A stretch of 64,000 nucleotides of DNA, from the NCBI RefSeq assembly GCF_900455735.1, contig NZ_UAUI01000001.1:434001-498000 (forward strand), read 5' to 3'. The position numbers were made by a program, and so were the translations under genes. The stretch is from Rhodococcus wratislaviensis (lineage in GTDB: Bacteria; Actinomycetota; Actinomycetes; Mycobacteriales; Mycobacteriaceae). This document shows, piece after piece, positions 38,036 through 48,072 of the stretch (within the stretch, counting starts at the first letter, position 1; the number at the start of each line of letters is the position of its first letter). The notes under the pieces were generated by a model. That model made no database searches and was not told the DNA's origin. It saw nothing but the letters and a program-made list of their open reading frames with translations.

Positions 38036-38431
38036 CTATTCGAACGCGCGTCGACAGCGGTCGATCATGTCCTCGGCACGGCGTTGGAAATCGGTCACCT
38101 CCACCCCGTCGAGTAGTTCGCCGAGGACGTCGAGCTCGGTGAGCCACCAGCCCATCTCTTCGATTCCGTCTTGACGGCGGGGGCACTGGTGGCTGAACCG
38201 CAGAACCGACCGGGAGTGCCCGTCGCCGGTGATGTCCCACCGCAGCACGCTCTCCCCGCAGGCGTACTCGAGCAGGCTGGGCGGCCGGGCACGGCACGCC
38301 ATGCCCGTGTCTCCGCACTCGGGATGCAGCAGGCGGAGCACCCGCCACACCTCGTCACAGTCGTGGTGCAAACGGCGCTCCAGATGCAGCCGGTAGCGCC
38401 CGTTCTCGTCGACAGTGACGATATCGGTCAT
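38036..38431 (-). CDS. SRPBCC-like small protein
   Basis: 131 residues with the SRPBCC/AHSA1-type pattern (YRLHLERRLHHDCDEVWRVL; VLRWDITGDGHSRSVLRFSH; a final helix ELLDGVEVTDFQRRAEDM). It is a hydrophobic-ligand-binding or chaperone-activator fold. The ATG at 38431 is the natural start. The gene is isolated and its ligand is unknown. Confidence 0.7.
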   Translation of the reverse strand: MTDIVTVDENGRYRLHLERRLHHDCDEVWRVLRLLHPECGDTGMACRARPPSLLEYACGESVLRWDITGDGHSRSVLRFSHQCPRRQDGIEEMGWWLTELDVLGELLDGVEVTDFQRRAEDMIDRCRRAFE

Positions 38432-38670
38432 CGGCGGACATCCTCCGGCGCCCCGACCTTCGGATCAACGTGGTCTTTCGCGACGCGTACCCCGGTACGC
38501 GGGCGCGCAACCGACACATCCCCACCGCCCACGATGCGCTCGGAGTGTCGCTACATGGCACGAGCCGGTCACGGCGTGAGCGAATTCCCGCTGGTCAGGC
38601 CCGATGGTGTACCGAGGTGGGCGCTGAGTGCGACTGCCAACACCCCCCGAACGTATGCACTCCGCTCACG

Positions 38671-38964
38671 TCAGGGATGAAACCCGCCGCCGAGACCGCG
38701 GGGCACGAGTTCGAACCACGCGCTCGCTCCGCCGCGCACATGCGGATCCGGGTAGCACAGGGCGAGGCCCTGCGCATCGAACGCAGTAAACCACTCCTGC
38801 CAGGAAATGTGCTCGAGCGCGCCAGTGCGGACCCCGGCAAAGTCGATATGCAGAGCGCCTACGGCGTCGGTGGTCGCCGCCGTTCGTGCCGGTGCGCCGT
38901 GGTGCGCCTGAATCCAACCGCGGATCTCGTCGTGATCGGTGGTGATGTGCCGGTGTGAGGTCAT
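38671..38964 (-). CDS. small conserved hypothetical protein (DHDEIR...ISWQEWF type)
   Basis: 97 residues. The pattern TTDHDEIRGWIQAHHGAPAR ... ALHIDFAG ... LEHISWQEWFTAFDAQGLAL is that of a widespread small bacterial family, sometimes labelled automatically as a glucan branching enzyme without basis. ATG 38964 has AGGACC about 9 nt upstream. The function is unknown. Confidence 0.65.
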   Translation of the reverse strand: MTSHRHITTDHDEIRGWIQAHHGAPARTAATTDAVGALHIDFAGVRTGALEHISWQEWFTAFDAQGLALCYPDPHVRGGASAWFELVPRGLGGGFHP

Positions 38965-39185
38965 CGGATTGGTCCTGGTCGGGAGCAGCTGTGTGACGCT
39001 CGGCGGTCTCACGAGGGCCCTTCTCCGGTTCCCCTACCGGCTACTACGCGTGCCCTGCAGCTGTTTGAGGTGATCGTGCAAACCCATCTCGACGAGCAGG
39101 CACCCACTCGGCTCGGCTACGAGCGGTTCCTCATCGTCGGCGACCGCGCCGCCGCCTGCCTGCTGGACGACGAGAACGCGGCCCG

Positions 39186-39848
39186 CTTGCCGACCTATGC
39201 ATACTGGCCGCCGGCTTCTACTACGGCGTCAAGTTCATCCGCGACAGGCCCAACTACCTGCTCGCACTGGAGTGGCTGGTGATCGGGGCGTCCGGCGCCA
39301 ACGTAGTCCTGTTGGCCGCCACGGGAGTCTCGCACTCGAGCCTCAGCTATCACCTGATGGTGTTCTTCGACGCGTTCTCGCGTTCGTTCGGCATGACGCT
39401 GATCATCGTGCTCGGGATGTTGGCGGTGACCCACGGATACCGTCCTTCGTGGATGGTCGATGCCGGTGCGGTCGCAGCGGCGGTTGGGGTGGGAATGAAC
39501 CGCGCACTCGATGTGCGTCCCGTCGAGCTGGGGTGGGCGATCTTCTACCTCGTACTCAATCTCGCTGTCGCCCTGTTCATGCTCGCAGTCGCTGCTCGCC
39601 TGTGGCGGATCGGCGAACGACGAATCGCGGTATGGGTGTTCGTGGCGACGGTACTCGGGGCGTTCGTGGCCGTGATCTACGACTTCTTCCCCATCCCCGG
39701 TGATGATGTGGATCACACGCTGTTCTACATCCTGGCGATGTCGGTTTGGACACTCATGCTCGTGACCTACTACCACGGCTACCGCGCGCTCGAGATTTCC
39801 GAGCGAGCCGCCGCCAGTGACAGGTTCAACGCACTCAGTCCACAGTGA
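39186..39848 (+). pseudogene. five- to six-helix membrane protein, probably frameshifted at its start
   Basis: From 39186 the frame reads LADLCILAAGFYYGVKFIRD, a natural first membrane helix and loop, and continues through 4-5 more helices to 39848. No ATG/GTG/TTG occurs in this frame before GTG 39279, which would delete the first helix. The frame one base away (39070-39189) reads smoothly up to DDENAAR and joins at CGC/CTT if one C has been lost. So a single-base deletion near 39186 is likely. The family is not recognised. If the GTG 39279 start is used instead, the protein has 189 residues. Confidence 0.5.
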
Positions 39849-40103
39849 TCAGGCGCTGGACGAACTCACCAGTCGGCGTGCAGTAGTCCTCTCAGGTGGG
39901 ACCAACTTGCACCAGGAACCGGGCGACGCAGCGGACCAGCCGGTGCACGTTGACGTCCGGTCCCCGAGGAACATGACCTGCTCGGATTCGACTATTACCC
40001 GGGTAGCGCGTGCTATGGGATACACGCTCTGACAGTCAAGACGAGCACAGTGACCTGCCAAATTCCGATGGCCCACCTTCGACAATAAGGTCGACGAAAT
40101 CCT

Positions 40104-40523
40104 ATGAATTCTCGCGAGTACAGCCGATGGCGCCACAGCCGCCGTGCCGCCTGGGACGAAGCCGACCGCAAACGCGCCCACCCTGACATCGAAGCAGAGC
40201 GCCTCATCGAATTCGCTTGCAAGTGGGCACCATACGGGGGCGCTACCGCGGAGGAAATCCTCGTAACTTTCGGAATGACTAGACCGCGTTTCATCGAGCG
40301 ATTGTGGCAAGTCATCCCCAAATCGAACTGCGCCCAAGACCAGATCCACAACTTGGCGCGCGTATACCCGCCACACCTCGGAATTCCCTACCCGGTCCTG
40401 AACCGTGGCCGGCAGCGCGGTCAACGGTTGGGCGGTCGCCAGTACAGCCCGGAAGGCTTCGGCCAGGGCACCGGCGCTGCGGTTCCGCTGGACGACTATG
40501 GATTCGGTTCCGACTACCGCTAG
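40104..40523 (+). CDS. DUF3263-like putative helix-turn-helix protein
   Basis: 139 residues. The core ([20 protein letters not shown], then [15 protein letters not shown]) matches the protein at 15760-16080 position by position (EFGNRWALFGGGSAEDIFVT, then FGWTEAQYFERL). It adds a C-terminal extension rich in Gly/Arg. It resembles the DUF3263 family, inferred to bind DNA. It is isolated, 75 bp before the convergent YVTN gene's end. Confidence 0.6.
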   Translation: MNSREYSRWRHSRRAAWDEADRKRAHPDIEAERLIEFACKWAPYGGATAEEILVTFGMTRPRFIERLWQVIPKSNCAQDQIHNLARVYPPHLGIPYPVLNRGRQRGQRLGGRQYSPEGFGQGTGAAVPLDDYGFGSDYR

Positions 40524-40597
40524 TCGCGTCCGACGAATCGGCCCCCGCTCCCGCTAGGGATCGGGGGTCGTTCGCGTCATCCAGCGTGTCGGTTCGG

Positions 40598-43500
40598 TCA
40601 GGTGAGCACAGCGGGAGGTGCGCCGCCCGGTGCGCCGGTGACGGCGTACACGGCGCCGTCGGCGTAGTCGGTGACGTACAGCGTTCCGCCGGTGTCCGGA
40701 TCGGGATCGACGAGCAGGAATCGGTAGGGTCCGTACGTCCCGGAGGTCGAGCCGTCCGGGTCGGTGACGAAGGTCCCGAGGACGGCGTATGTCGAGGTGT
40801 CGATCACCGAGACGGTCCGGCCGTCCGCGCCGGAGACATACAGCAGATCGCCGTCCGCGCTGATCGCCACGTCTTGTGCTCCCTCGGGCAGCCGGACCGT
40901 CGCGAGCTGGGTCCCGTAGGTGGTGCTGGACGTGTCGACGTCGATCACCGCGACGACCTCGTATCCGCCCGTCACGCGCCAGGTCCGTCCTGTGCGGTCG
41001 ACGATGAAATGTCCGTTGGAGTAGCCGCCGCTGGCGAGCTCCACCGTGCTGACGTGGTAGGTGGCATAGGCTCGGGTGCCGTCCGCGTTGACAGCGACAC
41101 TGCTGGTGACATCAGTGAACTCGCTGCTCGAGCGGGTGAGGTCCCACACCGGCCCGACTCCCAGGGTGCTGATCGCCGTCATGGATTCGGTGTCGATCAC
41201 GGTAACGGACGCGCCGCTCGTGCCGTACAGGCGACGGTCCTCGCCGACGGCCATATCGGTGAAGTATCCGAGGGGCTGGGAGGTGATCACGTCGTTCGTG
41301 GCGGTGTCGACGACCGACACCGTGCCGTCCTCACCGCTGGCGTAGAGGCGCGTCCCGTCGGGGCTGACGGCCAACTCCTGCGCCAGGGAATAGCCCTGGA
41401 AGTCAGGGGAGATGGGCAGCCAGATCGTGTCGACGACGGTGCCGGTCGTCGTATCGATCACCGAGACAGTGCCGGAATAGGGGCTGTTGACATACACCCA
41501 CGTGCGGGCGGCCGCGATGTTCGACGACGCCCAGTCGACCTCGATCGGCGCACCGACGACCGTGTTGGTCTCGGGGTCGATCACCCGGACGAAGCCCTCT
41601 TCGCTGACGACATAGATTCGGTCCTCGGCGATCACCGCGCCGGTCGGACCGCTTCCCACCGTGATGGCGGTCGACTCGACCTCGACGACATCCGGAACCT
41701 GCGTCGGCGAGACCGAAACGGTGACAACGATGTTCGTCACTGTGTGGCCGTCGGCGAGGGCAATGGTGAACTGGTCGGCGTCCTCGCCCGGTGATTGCAG
41801 GGCGAGGTCGCGGGCGGCGGTGGTCGGGGTGTAGGTGAAAGTCGAGCCGTCGGAGAGGACCGATCCGGACCCGGGGGCGGTGTTCGTGAAGGTCACCGGG
41901 TCGCCATCGGGGTCTTTGGGGTCGACGAGGGTGACGACGACCGCGCCGTCGGACGCCCGAGGTGTGCCGGCCGTCCAGATCGCTGTGGGCGCGGAGTTCA
42001 CGTATGTGAGCGTCAGGGCACGTACCCGCCCGTCGCTCGCATCGGTGACGAGCATCCGGGAACCATCGGCACTCAGCGCGATGGAGTGGTCGCCGGACTC
42101 GGCGGGCGAGTCGATGGAGAGGGTGGACACGACGGTGTTGGTGCGCGTGTCGATGACGGTGAGGGTGTCCGGATTGGAGACGACATAGGCTGCGCTTCCG
42201 TCGGGCGTGACGCGCACGGCCGTCGGCTGGGAACCGACGGCGACGGTGGCGACGACGGTATTGGTGGCGGTGTCGATCACCGAGACGGTGTTGCTGGCGC
42301 GGTTGGTGACGTACGCGCGAGTGCCGGCAGGGTTGACGGCCACGGCGTTGGGTGTGGTGCCGGTCTTGACGGTCGCGACGACCGTGTTGGTGGCGGTGTT
42401 GATCACCGAGACGGTGTTGCTGCTGCGGTTGGTGACGTACGCGCGAGTGCCGGCAGGGTTGACGGCCACGGCGTTGGGTGTGGTGCCGGTCTTGACGGTC
42501 GCGACGACCGTGTTGGTGGCGGTATCGATCACCGACACGTTGCCGCTGCCGCTGTTGGTGACGTACGCGCGAGTGCCGGCAGGGTTGACGGCCACGGCGC
42601 TGGGTGTGGTGCCGGTCTTGACGGTGGCAACGACCGTGTTGGTGGCGGTATCGATCACCGACACGTTGCCGCTGCCGCTGTTGGTGACGTACACCCGGGT
42701 CCCGGTGGGGTTGGCTGCGACGCCGGTCGGCGAGGTGCCGACGGGCACCGAGCCGATGACGGCGTTTCCTGCGTCGAGTACGGAAATGCTCTTCGAACCC
42801 TGATTTGCCACATAGGTTCTGGTACCTGCGAACGCCGCACCGGACGGGTTGGACCCGACAGTGGTGGACTGCGCGACCTGGATCCGTGCCGCAGACACCG
42901 GCACCTGCACGGTCACCGGGTTGCTGGACTGCCCGGAGGTCACGGTGACGGTGAACGAGTCGTAATCGGCGCTCGGGTTCAGCGCGGCCGCCTGGCGCGT
43001 TACCTGGGTTGGGGTGTAGGTGAAACCGCCGGTAGCGTCGACGGTGACCGTTCCGCGGCTCGGCGGTCCGGTGACCGTGTAACCGAGTTGGGTTCCAGGC
43101 GAATTGATCGAGCCGAGAACCGAACCGGTGCTGCGGTCGGGCACACCGACGATCGGCCCGGCAGTGGCTGCAGAGCTCGTGCCGGTGGATGCGGTGCTCG
43201 CGGCGGCGAACGATTCGATCGGCTCGCCGGTCGTGACGGGGGCGGCAGCCAGGGCTCGGCTCGCATCGGCGGTGATTACCTTTTCCTGTCGACGGCACCA
43301 TGCCGCGGCCAACGCCCAGAACGTGGGCGACTCGATCGGTACGGTTGGGTCATTCGACAGGAACGGACGTAGCCCGAGGGCTCCGAGCACCTTCGACACG
43401 ACGCTGGATGCGACGTCCACCGCCGGGGTGGGGAGAGACGGGGCCAATGCCTGCGTCCCGACGTGCGGTGCATCGGCGCGGGTGTCGGATACCCGGCGCG

Positions 43501-44404
43501 TCAGGGCTGTCGTGCCGTCGGTCGTGGTGATCGCGGGAGCCGTCGCCGTCGCCGGAACTGCGTCCGGAATCGCTGCCGGCGCGGCCGGGGCGGGTCCGCG
43601 CGCTGCCGGGTCCTCCGCCGTGGCGGCCGGGTCTGGTGCCGTGCGCGAGCTGCCCGTCGCCGGGGCGGTCGGGGGGTTCGGCGCAACGGCGCTACCCGCA
43701 GATGCGCGGTCGTGACCCTGTGCCGGTGTCGAAGACGCGTACGAATCCGATGACTCGGTGACTGCTCCGGCCGGGGGCCGGTCGGCCGGTGCGATCGCGG
43801 CACCGGACTCGTTGATCGTGGCCTGTGCCGTGTTGGCAGAACTCGATCCGACCTGCTCGGACTCGTCTGCTGTCGTGCCGGAATCCGGAATGCCACCGCC
43901 GTTCGCCGTCGACGAGCTGTCGGGTGTCGTGGGGTCGGATGCCGTGGCGGTGTCGGGGGTCGTCGCGCCGGACCCGTTCGTGTCGTCGTTCGAGGTGGCG
44001 GACGTGGAGTCGGTGCCCGTGGTGGAGTGGGTATCGGTGCCGGAGGTGGATTGTGAATCCGTGCCGGAGGTGGATTGCGAATCCGTGGTCGAGTCGCCTG
44101 TCGTGGACGATCCGGATCTGCCGCTCGACGAGTCCGAGTCGGTGCGCGATGCGCCGGAGGACGTCCTGTCCGACGAGGTCCCGTCCGTGGATCGGTCCGT
44201 GGATCGGTCCGTGGATCGGTCCGTGGATCGGTCCGTGGAGCTCCGGTCGGACGATGTCTGGTCGGAGGAGTCAGGACTCGACGACGTGGACGAGTCGCCG
44301 ACGGACGGTGCTGCCACCGCGATGCCGGCCGGGGCGACCGCAAGCCCTATGCCCACTGCCACCGCCAGCTCGCCGAGATGCTTGAGGTGCTTGTCGTTAT
44401 TCAT
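40598..44404 (-). CDS. exported YVTN beta-propeller protein with long Ser/Thr/Asp linker
   Basis: 1268 residues. A signal peptide (~1-32; ELAVAVGIGLAVAPAGIAVA) is followed by ~340 residues of Ser/Thr/Asp/Pro-rich, probably disordered sequence, a short conserved-looking segment (SKVLGALGLRPFLSNDPTVP), cadherin/VCBS-like repeats (YTVTGPPSRGTVTVDATGGF; the second near residue 840), and YVTN-type propeller repeats around 590-800 and 920-1265 (GTRAYVTNSGSGNVSVIDTA). No sortase LPxTG or C-terminal anchor is seen. Mycobacteria and nocardiae encode many such large surface or secreted proteins of unknown function. It lies downstream of the disrupted LuxR gene on the same strand. Confidence 0.85.
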   Translation of the reverse strand: MNNDKHLKHLGELAVAVGIGLAVAPAGIAVAAPSVGDSSTSSSPDSSDQTSSDRSSTDRSTDRSTDRSTDRSTDGTSSDRTSSGASRTDSDSSSGRSGSSTTGDSTTDSQSTSGTDSQSTSGTDTHSTTGTDSTSATSNDDTNGSGATTPDTATASDPTTPDSSSTANGGGIPDSGTTADESEQVGSSSANTAQATINESGAAIAPADRPPAGAVTESSDSYASSTPAQGHDRASAGSAVAPNPPTAPATGSSRTAPDPAATAEDPAARGPAPAAPAAIPDAVPATATAPAITTTDGTTALTRRVSDTRADAPHVGTQALAPSLPTPAVDVASSVVSKVLGALGLRPFLSNDPTVPIESPTFWALAAAWCRRQEKVITADASRALAAAPVTTGEPIESFAAASTASTGTSSAATAGPIVGVPDRSTGSVLGSINSPGTQLGYTVTGPPSRGTVTVDATGGFTYTPTQVTRQAAALNPSADYDSFTVTVTSGQSSNPVTVQVPVSAARIQVAQSTTVGSNPSGAAFAGTRTYVANQGSKSISVLDAGNAVIGSVPVGTSPTGVAANPTGTRVYVTNSGSGNVSVIDTATNTVVATVKTGTTPSAVAVNPAGTRAYVTNSGSGNVSVIDTATNTVVATVKTGTTPNAVAVNPAGTRAYVTNRSSNTVSVINTATNTVVATVKTGTTPNAVAVNPAGTRAYVTNRASNTVSVIDTATNTVVATVAVGSQPTAVRVTPDGSAAYVVSNPDTLTVIDTRTNTVVSTLSIDSPAESGDHSIALSADGSRMLVTDASDGRVRALTLTYVNSAPTAIWTAGTPRASDGAVVVTLVDPKDPDGDPVTFTNTAPGSGSVLSDGSTFTYTPTTAARDLALQSPGEDADQFTIALADGHTVTNIVVTVSVSPTQVPDVVEVESTAITVGSGPTGAVIAEDRIYVVSEEGFVRVIDPETNTVVGAPIEVDWASSNIAAARTWVYVNSPYSGTVSVIDTTTGTVVDTIWLPISPDFQGYSLAQELAVSPDGTRLYASGEDGTVSVVDTATNDVITSQPLGYFTDMAVGEDRRLYGTSGASVTVIDTESMTAISTLGVGPVWDLTRSSSEFTDVTSSVAVNADGTRAYATYHVSTVELASGGYSNGHFIVDRTGRTWRVTGGYEVVAVIDVDTSSTTYGTQLATVRLPEGAQDVAISADGDLLYVSGADGRTVSVIDTSTYAVLGTFVTDPDGSTSGTYGPYRFLLVDPDPDTGGTLYVTDYADGAVYAVTGAPGGAPPAVLT
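42240..42745. repeat. 126-bp tandem repeats encoding YVTN blades
   Basis: Four consecutive 42-codon units, nearly identical at DNA level: the same stretch (ggtgacgtacgcgcgag) recurs exactly 126 bp apart near 42305, 42431 and 42557, and in a diverged form near 42683. This shows recent expansion of propeller blades by duplication. Confidence 0.85.
44184..44231. repeat. four 12-bp tandem repeats
   Basis: TCCGTGGATCGG is repeated four times without a gap, encoding STDR units in the disordered linker of the YVTN protein. An 18-21-bp repeat encoding SQSTSGTD lies nearby at about 44050-44090. Both are prone to slippage. Confidence 0.85.
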
Positions 44405-44539
44405 GGGTTACTCCTCGATGAGGACGCTCGAACTGCAGTCCGGACGCACCATCCGGGGCTGGGCTGGCTTATCGCCTCGAAGCGCTTCTCAAGTTTCATG
44501 GGACAGCAATGATCGTCACGCTCAGTCGCGGATCTGAAC

Positions 44540-44557
44540 CGCGTAGTCGACTACGCG
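44540..44557. promoter_or_regulatory. 18-bp perfect palindrome between the LuxR gene and the YVTN gene
   Basis: CGCGTAGTCGACTACGCG lies 29 bp past the luxR-type gene's stop and 136 bp before the YVTN start. It could be an operator for the LuxR regulator or another factor, or a terminator hairpin; on the plus strand it is followed by ATTTT. Confidence 0.55.
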
Positions 44558-44585
44558 ATTTTCTGGTTACTGCGGCGACGCGCGA

Positions 44586-46771
44586 TCAGCGCAGTCTGGC
44601 GTGGTAGCGGTGGCCTTCGACTGTGCGGATGGAGACTCCGAGGCGTTCGGCGATCTCTTTGTTGGTGAAGCCCTGGGAGACGAGGGCGACAATTTCGCGC
44701 TGCCGTCTCGTGAGTGGGGTGGTTTCGCCGGCTTGGCGCAGTGCGGGGGTGTTGAGTCCGCGGTGGGTGCCTGCCAGCGTCCTGGCACGTTCGATGGCTG
44801 TCAGTGCGGAACCATGATGTTGCTGTTCGCGGAAGAGAGTTCCGGCTTGGGCGGAGGCATCGGTCGCTGCGACGATGTCACCGATTTCTTCGTACCGCCG
44901 TGAGGCCTCGGCAAGTTTTTCGCCGTCAACGCTGGTCAGACCGTTGGCATGCAGTGCAACGGCGTGGACCCGTGGCCCGTCGACGAGGCCGGTGAGCTCG
45001 TTCAGCCGGTGCGCTGTGGTGTGATCGCCGAATTGCGATGCGGCTTGCAGACACAGGAGTTCTTGGCCGAAGTGGCCGCGATCGGCCGCGATCGCGGCCG
45101 CCTTCCGGGCGAGGCGGATTGCCTCGGCGATCATCTGCTGGGCGGCCGCAGCCCATGCTTTGGCGAGGGTGCACGCTGATCGGAGGAAGCCGTAGGGATT
45201 CAGCGTGTCGAGATCGCGCACCAGCTCCGCTGCGCGTTTCCCGTCCCCGCGATGCGATAACGCGAGAATCAGGTAAACCCGGCAGCTGACGACAGCTGAT
45301 CTGTCGTACGTGGTGGTACGGAATTCGCGATCCGCCCTGTTCAGAACCTCGAGCGCAGCGTTCAGATGGCCTTGGGAGAGGTCAACGTAGCTGTGGAGCA
45401 ATGAGACGAACAAACCTATGGTTCCGGGAGTGTTCGCGGCATACTCGACAAACTGGGTCATGACTTGTTCCGCGGCCTGAAGGTACCCCGCGATGAACAT
45501 TGCTTCGATGTGGAAGTAGACGATCCCGTACTCCAGCGCGGACGCATCACTAGAGGTTGCGACTAAGGCGGAGGCCCGCTTGGTCAACGGAAAAACCTTG
45601 GCGGCATTTCCTGAGTAACCGTGGGCAATGACCAGGGCGCATGAGGTGAGCACGAATGCCATATCGCTCGGCGCAGTCTGAAAGACCACGTTTCCTGCGG
45701 CGATCGCGTGGTCGGGTCGGCCTTGCACCGACTCGAGGAGTGCTTCGAATGCGGCTAGCTCGGACGATTTGTGGTTATAGGGCGCTACCTTGGCGATTGC
45801 CAGTTCTTGCCTCGCCCGTTCGGGATCGCCGAGGCTCCAGCAGAGGGTGCCGACTCGCATAACGGACAGTCGCCGTTGCTCCTCGAGCGTTAGCGCGTTC
45901 TGATCGAGCGCCTCGAGCAGGGTGAATGCATCCTGTGCCCGACCGACGTTATTGAGCACCCAGTAGTGCAGCATCGCGCCTTGAAAGCCGCTGTCAGATA
46001 TATGTCCGGCGTCCGCGAAGCGAAGGGCGAGGGGAGCATCGTGGAGTCGTAGTGCGGTGGCGGTGGCGGCGAGGTAGAGCCCCAGGTCGGGCGGCAGGTC
46101 GGATTCGAGTCTCAGCAATGCGCGTCGCAACAAAGCTGCGGGTGTTGGATCAGCGCGGGTGGAAAGAGCGGTTGCGAGACGACCGCGCAGGCGGCGCAGT
46201 TGTAGGAGGTTGCCAGTGCTGCGACGGACTTCACCGTAGAGAGGGTGGCTGAGGCGGACGGCGATATCGCCGTTTTCTCTGGTCATGTCGATGAGGCCGC
46301 GGGAATGCACTTCCTTGACCGCGTGCGGACTGGTGAGGGCTTCCAACACCGTGCCGTCTATGGGTTCGCCAATCGCGAGGTAGTCGAGGACTTCTGCCGT
46401 GTCATCGGTCAGCGAACCAAGCTGGCCGGTAATGAGTTTGGCGAGGGTGGGTGAGACGACGGGTTCACCGCTCCACCGCCAGGTGCCGACGTCGCTCACG
46501 AGCCGTCCGGCGTCGCGTTCCTGGCAAACGAGATGCCGCAGGAACAGCACGTTGCCGCGGGTCAGGTTCCACAGTTCGGCCGCCGTTGCGGGGGCGACGG
46601 GCCCAGCGAGCGCTTGCGAAAGCAAGCGTTCAGTGTCGTTCTTGCGCAGGGGATCTAAATCGATCCGGTTGAGGAACCCGTCTTTCCAGAGGGTGGTGAT
46701 GGTGTCGGGGGCCGGTTCTGTGCTGCGCAGGGTGAGCACGACCTTGGCAAGGCCGCGCTGCACGAGTTGTT
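44586..46771 (-). pseudogene. large ATP-binding LuxR-family regulator, C-terminal part (interrupted by an IS)
   Basis: This is the 3' part of a gene whose 5' part is at 48105-48471. It holds the rest of the ATPase module, a long helical TPR-like region and a C-terminal LuxR HTH (TPLTRRQREIVALVSQGFTN, KEIAERLGVSIRTVEGHRYH). Removing the IS and one copy of the GTT duplication restores one frame of 850 codons reading ...DLSVVVIQ-QLVQRGLAKVV... The insertion falls shortly after Walker B, so the native protein cannot be made. The HTH part could be expressed only from a promoter reading out of the IS. Confidence 0.9.
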
Positions 46772-46840
46772 GGGCGTTCCCCCCTGAGTGAGGACATCGT
46801 GAACACTGGATCGTGAAGGTCCAGAGGAAGAGATTCACTG

Positions 46841-47179
46841 ATGGTCATGAAGGCGTACTCGGCGGAGTTCAAGGCCGATGCAGTCGCGTTGTACCTGTCC
46901 GATCCGAGCCACACGTTCGAGGGCATCGGCAACGACCTGGGAGTCAGCCGCGAGACCCTGCGCAACTGGGTGCGGGCCGAACGCAAACGCACCGGTACCT
47001 CCACGGCCGAGCTCCGGTCCGGTGGGGCGGAGCGGGCGGTATCGCCGGGCGAGGTATCGTCCGAGTCCGTGTTGGAGGAAGAGAACAGGCAGCTCAAGGC
47101 CCAAATCCGGAAGCTCGAAACCGAGCGGGAGATCCTGCGGAGGGCCGCGAAATATTTCGCGGGCGAGACGTCTTGGTGA
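46841..47179 (+). CDS. IS3-family transposase OrfA
   Basis: 112 residues with an N-terminal helix-turn-helix (YSAEFKADAVALYLSDPSHT; GIGNDLGVSRETLRNWVRAE) that binds the IS ends, then a leucine-zipper-like coiled coil (EEENRQLKAQIRKLETEREI). The stop at 47177-47179 overlaps the start of orfB. ATG 46841 or 46847 may initiate. Confidence 0.92.
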   Translation: MVMKAYSAEFKADAVALYLSDPSHTFEGIGNDLGVSRETLRNWVRAERKRTGTSTAELRSGGAERAVSPGEVSSESVLEEENRQLKAQIRKLETEREILRRAAKYFAGETSW

Positions 47180-48072
47180 GCAGCCACTTCCAATTCGTTG
47201 ATGACCACTGCGACACCTTTCCGGTGAAGTGGCTGTGCCAGATTCTCGAGGTCTCCCGCTCGGGTTTCTACCGGTGGCGGGCCTCCGCGCCGGCCCGGGC
47301 GGCCCGCGCCCACTCTGATCAGGAGCTGGCGGCGCGGATCCGCGCCATCCATGCCGATTCCGACGGCACCTACGGTGCCCCGCGGGTGACCGCTGAACTG
47401 CGCGATGCCGGGATCGAGGTCAATCACAAGCGGGTCGAGCGGGTGATGCGTGAGCACGGGATCGTCGGGGTGCATCTGCGCAAACCGGTCCGCACCACTA
47501 TCCCAGCCCCGGATGCGGCGGCGGTTCCGGACCTGATCCGGCGGGATTTCACCGCGAGCGCCCCGAACACCAAGTACGTCGGCGACGTCACCTACCTCCC
47601 GGTGGGTGACGGTGAATTTCTGTATCTGGCGACGGTGATGGACCTGGGCTCGCGCCGGTTGGCGGGCTGGTCGATCGCTGATCACATGCGTACCGAGTTG
47701 GTCACCGACGCGCTGCGGGCGGCGGCCGCCGTGCGCGGCGCCACCGGTCTCGATGGGTCAATTTTCCACTCCGACAACGGGTCTCAGTATGCATCGGCCG
47801 AGTTCGCCGACCTGTGTCGCGAGTTGGGGGTGACCCGGTCGCGGGGCGCAGTCGGAACGTCGGCGGACAACGCGGCCGCCGAGTCGCTGAACGCGACGTT
47901 GAAACGGGAGACGCTGCAGGGCCGGAAGCGCTGGAACAGTGCGGGTGAGGCACGCGCCGCGGTCTTCCGTTGGATCACGCGCTACAACACCAGAAGGAGG
48001 CATTCGAGCCTGGGCCAGATCTGCCCGGTCGAGTTCGAACGGCGATCGGCTACGCTGGCCACCGCCGCATAA
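47176..48072 (+). CDS. IS3-family transposase OrfB (DDE integrase)
   Basis: 298 residues from GTG 47176, which overlaps the orfA stop (GTGA). It is in the -1 frame relative to orfA, so a fusion by ribosomal frameshifting is also possible, although no classical slippery A6G run is visible. It carries an HTH_21 segment (ADSDGTYGAPRVTAEL) and the rve catalytic core with all three acidic residues: D in KYVGDVTYLP, D in FHSDNGSQY, E in AAAESLNATLK. It appears functional. Confidence 0.93.
   Translation: MSSHFQFVDDHCDTFPVKWLCQILEVSRSGFYRWRASAPARAARAHSDQELAARIRAIHADSDGTYGAPRVTAELRDAGIEVNHKRVERVMREHGIVGVHLRKPVRTTIPAPDAAAVPDLIRRDFTASAPNTKYVGDVTYLPVGDGEFLYLATVMDLGSRRLAGWSIADHMRTELVTDALRAAAAVRGATGLDGSIFHSDNGSQYASAEFADLCRELGVTRSRGAVGTSADNAAAESLNATLKRETLQGRKRWNSAGEARAAVFRWITRYNTRRRHSSLGQICPVEFERRSATLATAA

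Noticed and set aside
42240-42745. Regularly spaced repeats that could suggest a CRISPR array
   Set aside because: The period is 126 bp, whole units are repeated rather than short repeats with unique spacers, and they encode propeller blades.
40304-43372. Long plus-strand frames opposite the YVTN gene
   Set aside because: Repeat-rich shadows whose periodicity comes from the 126-bp repeats of the true gene on the minus strand.
47130-47179. Programmed -1 frameshift site between orfA and orfB of the IS
   Set aside because: No A6G-type slippery heptamer is visible; the overlapping GTGA start explains orfB translation at least as well.
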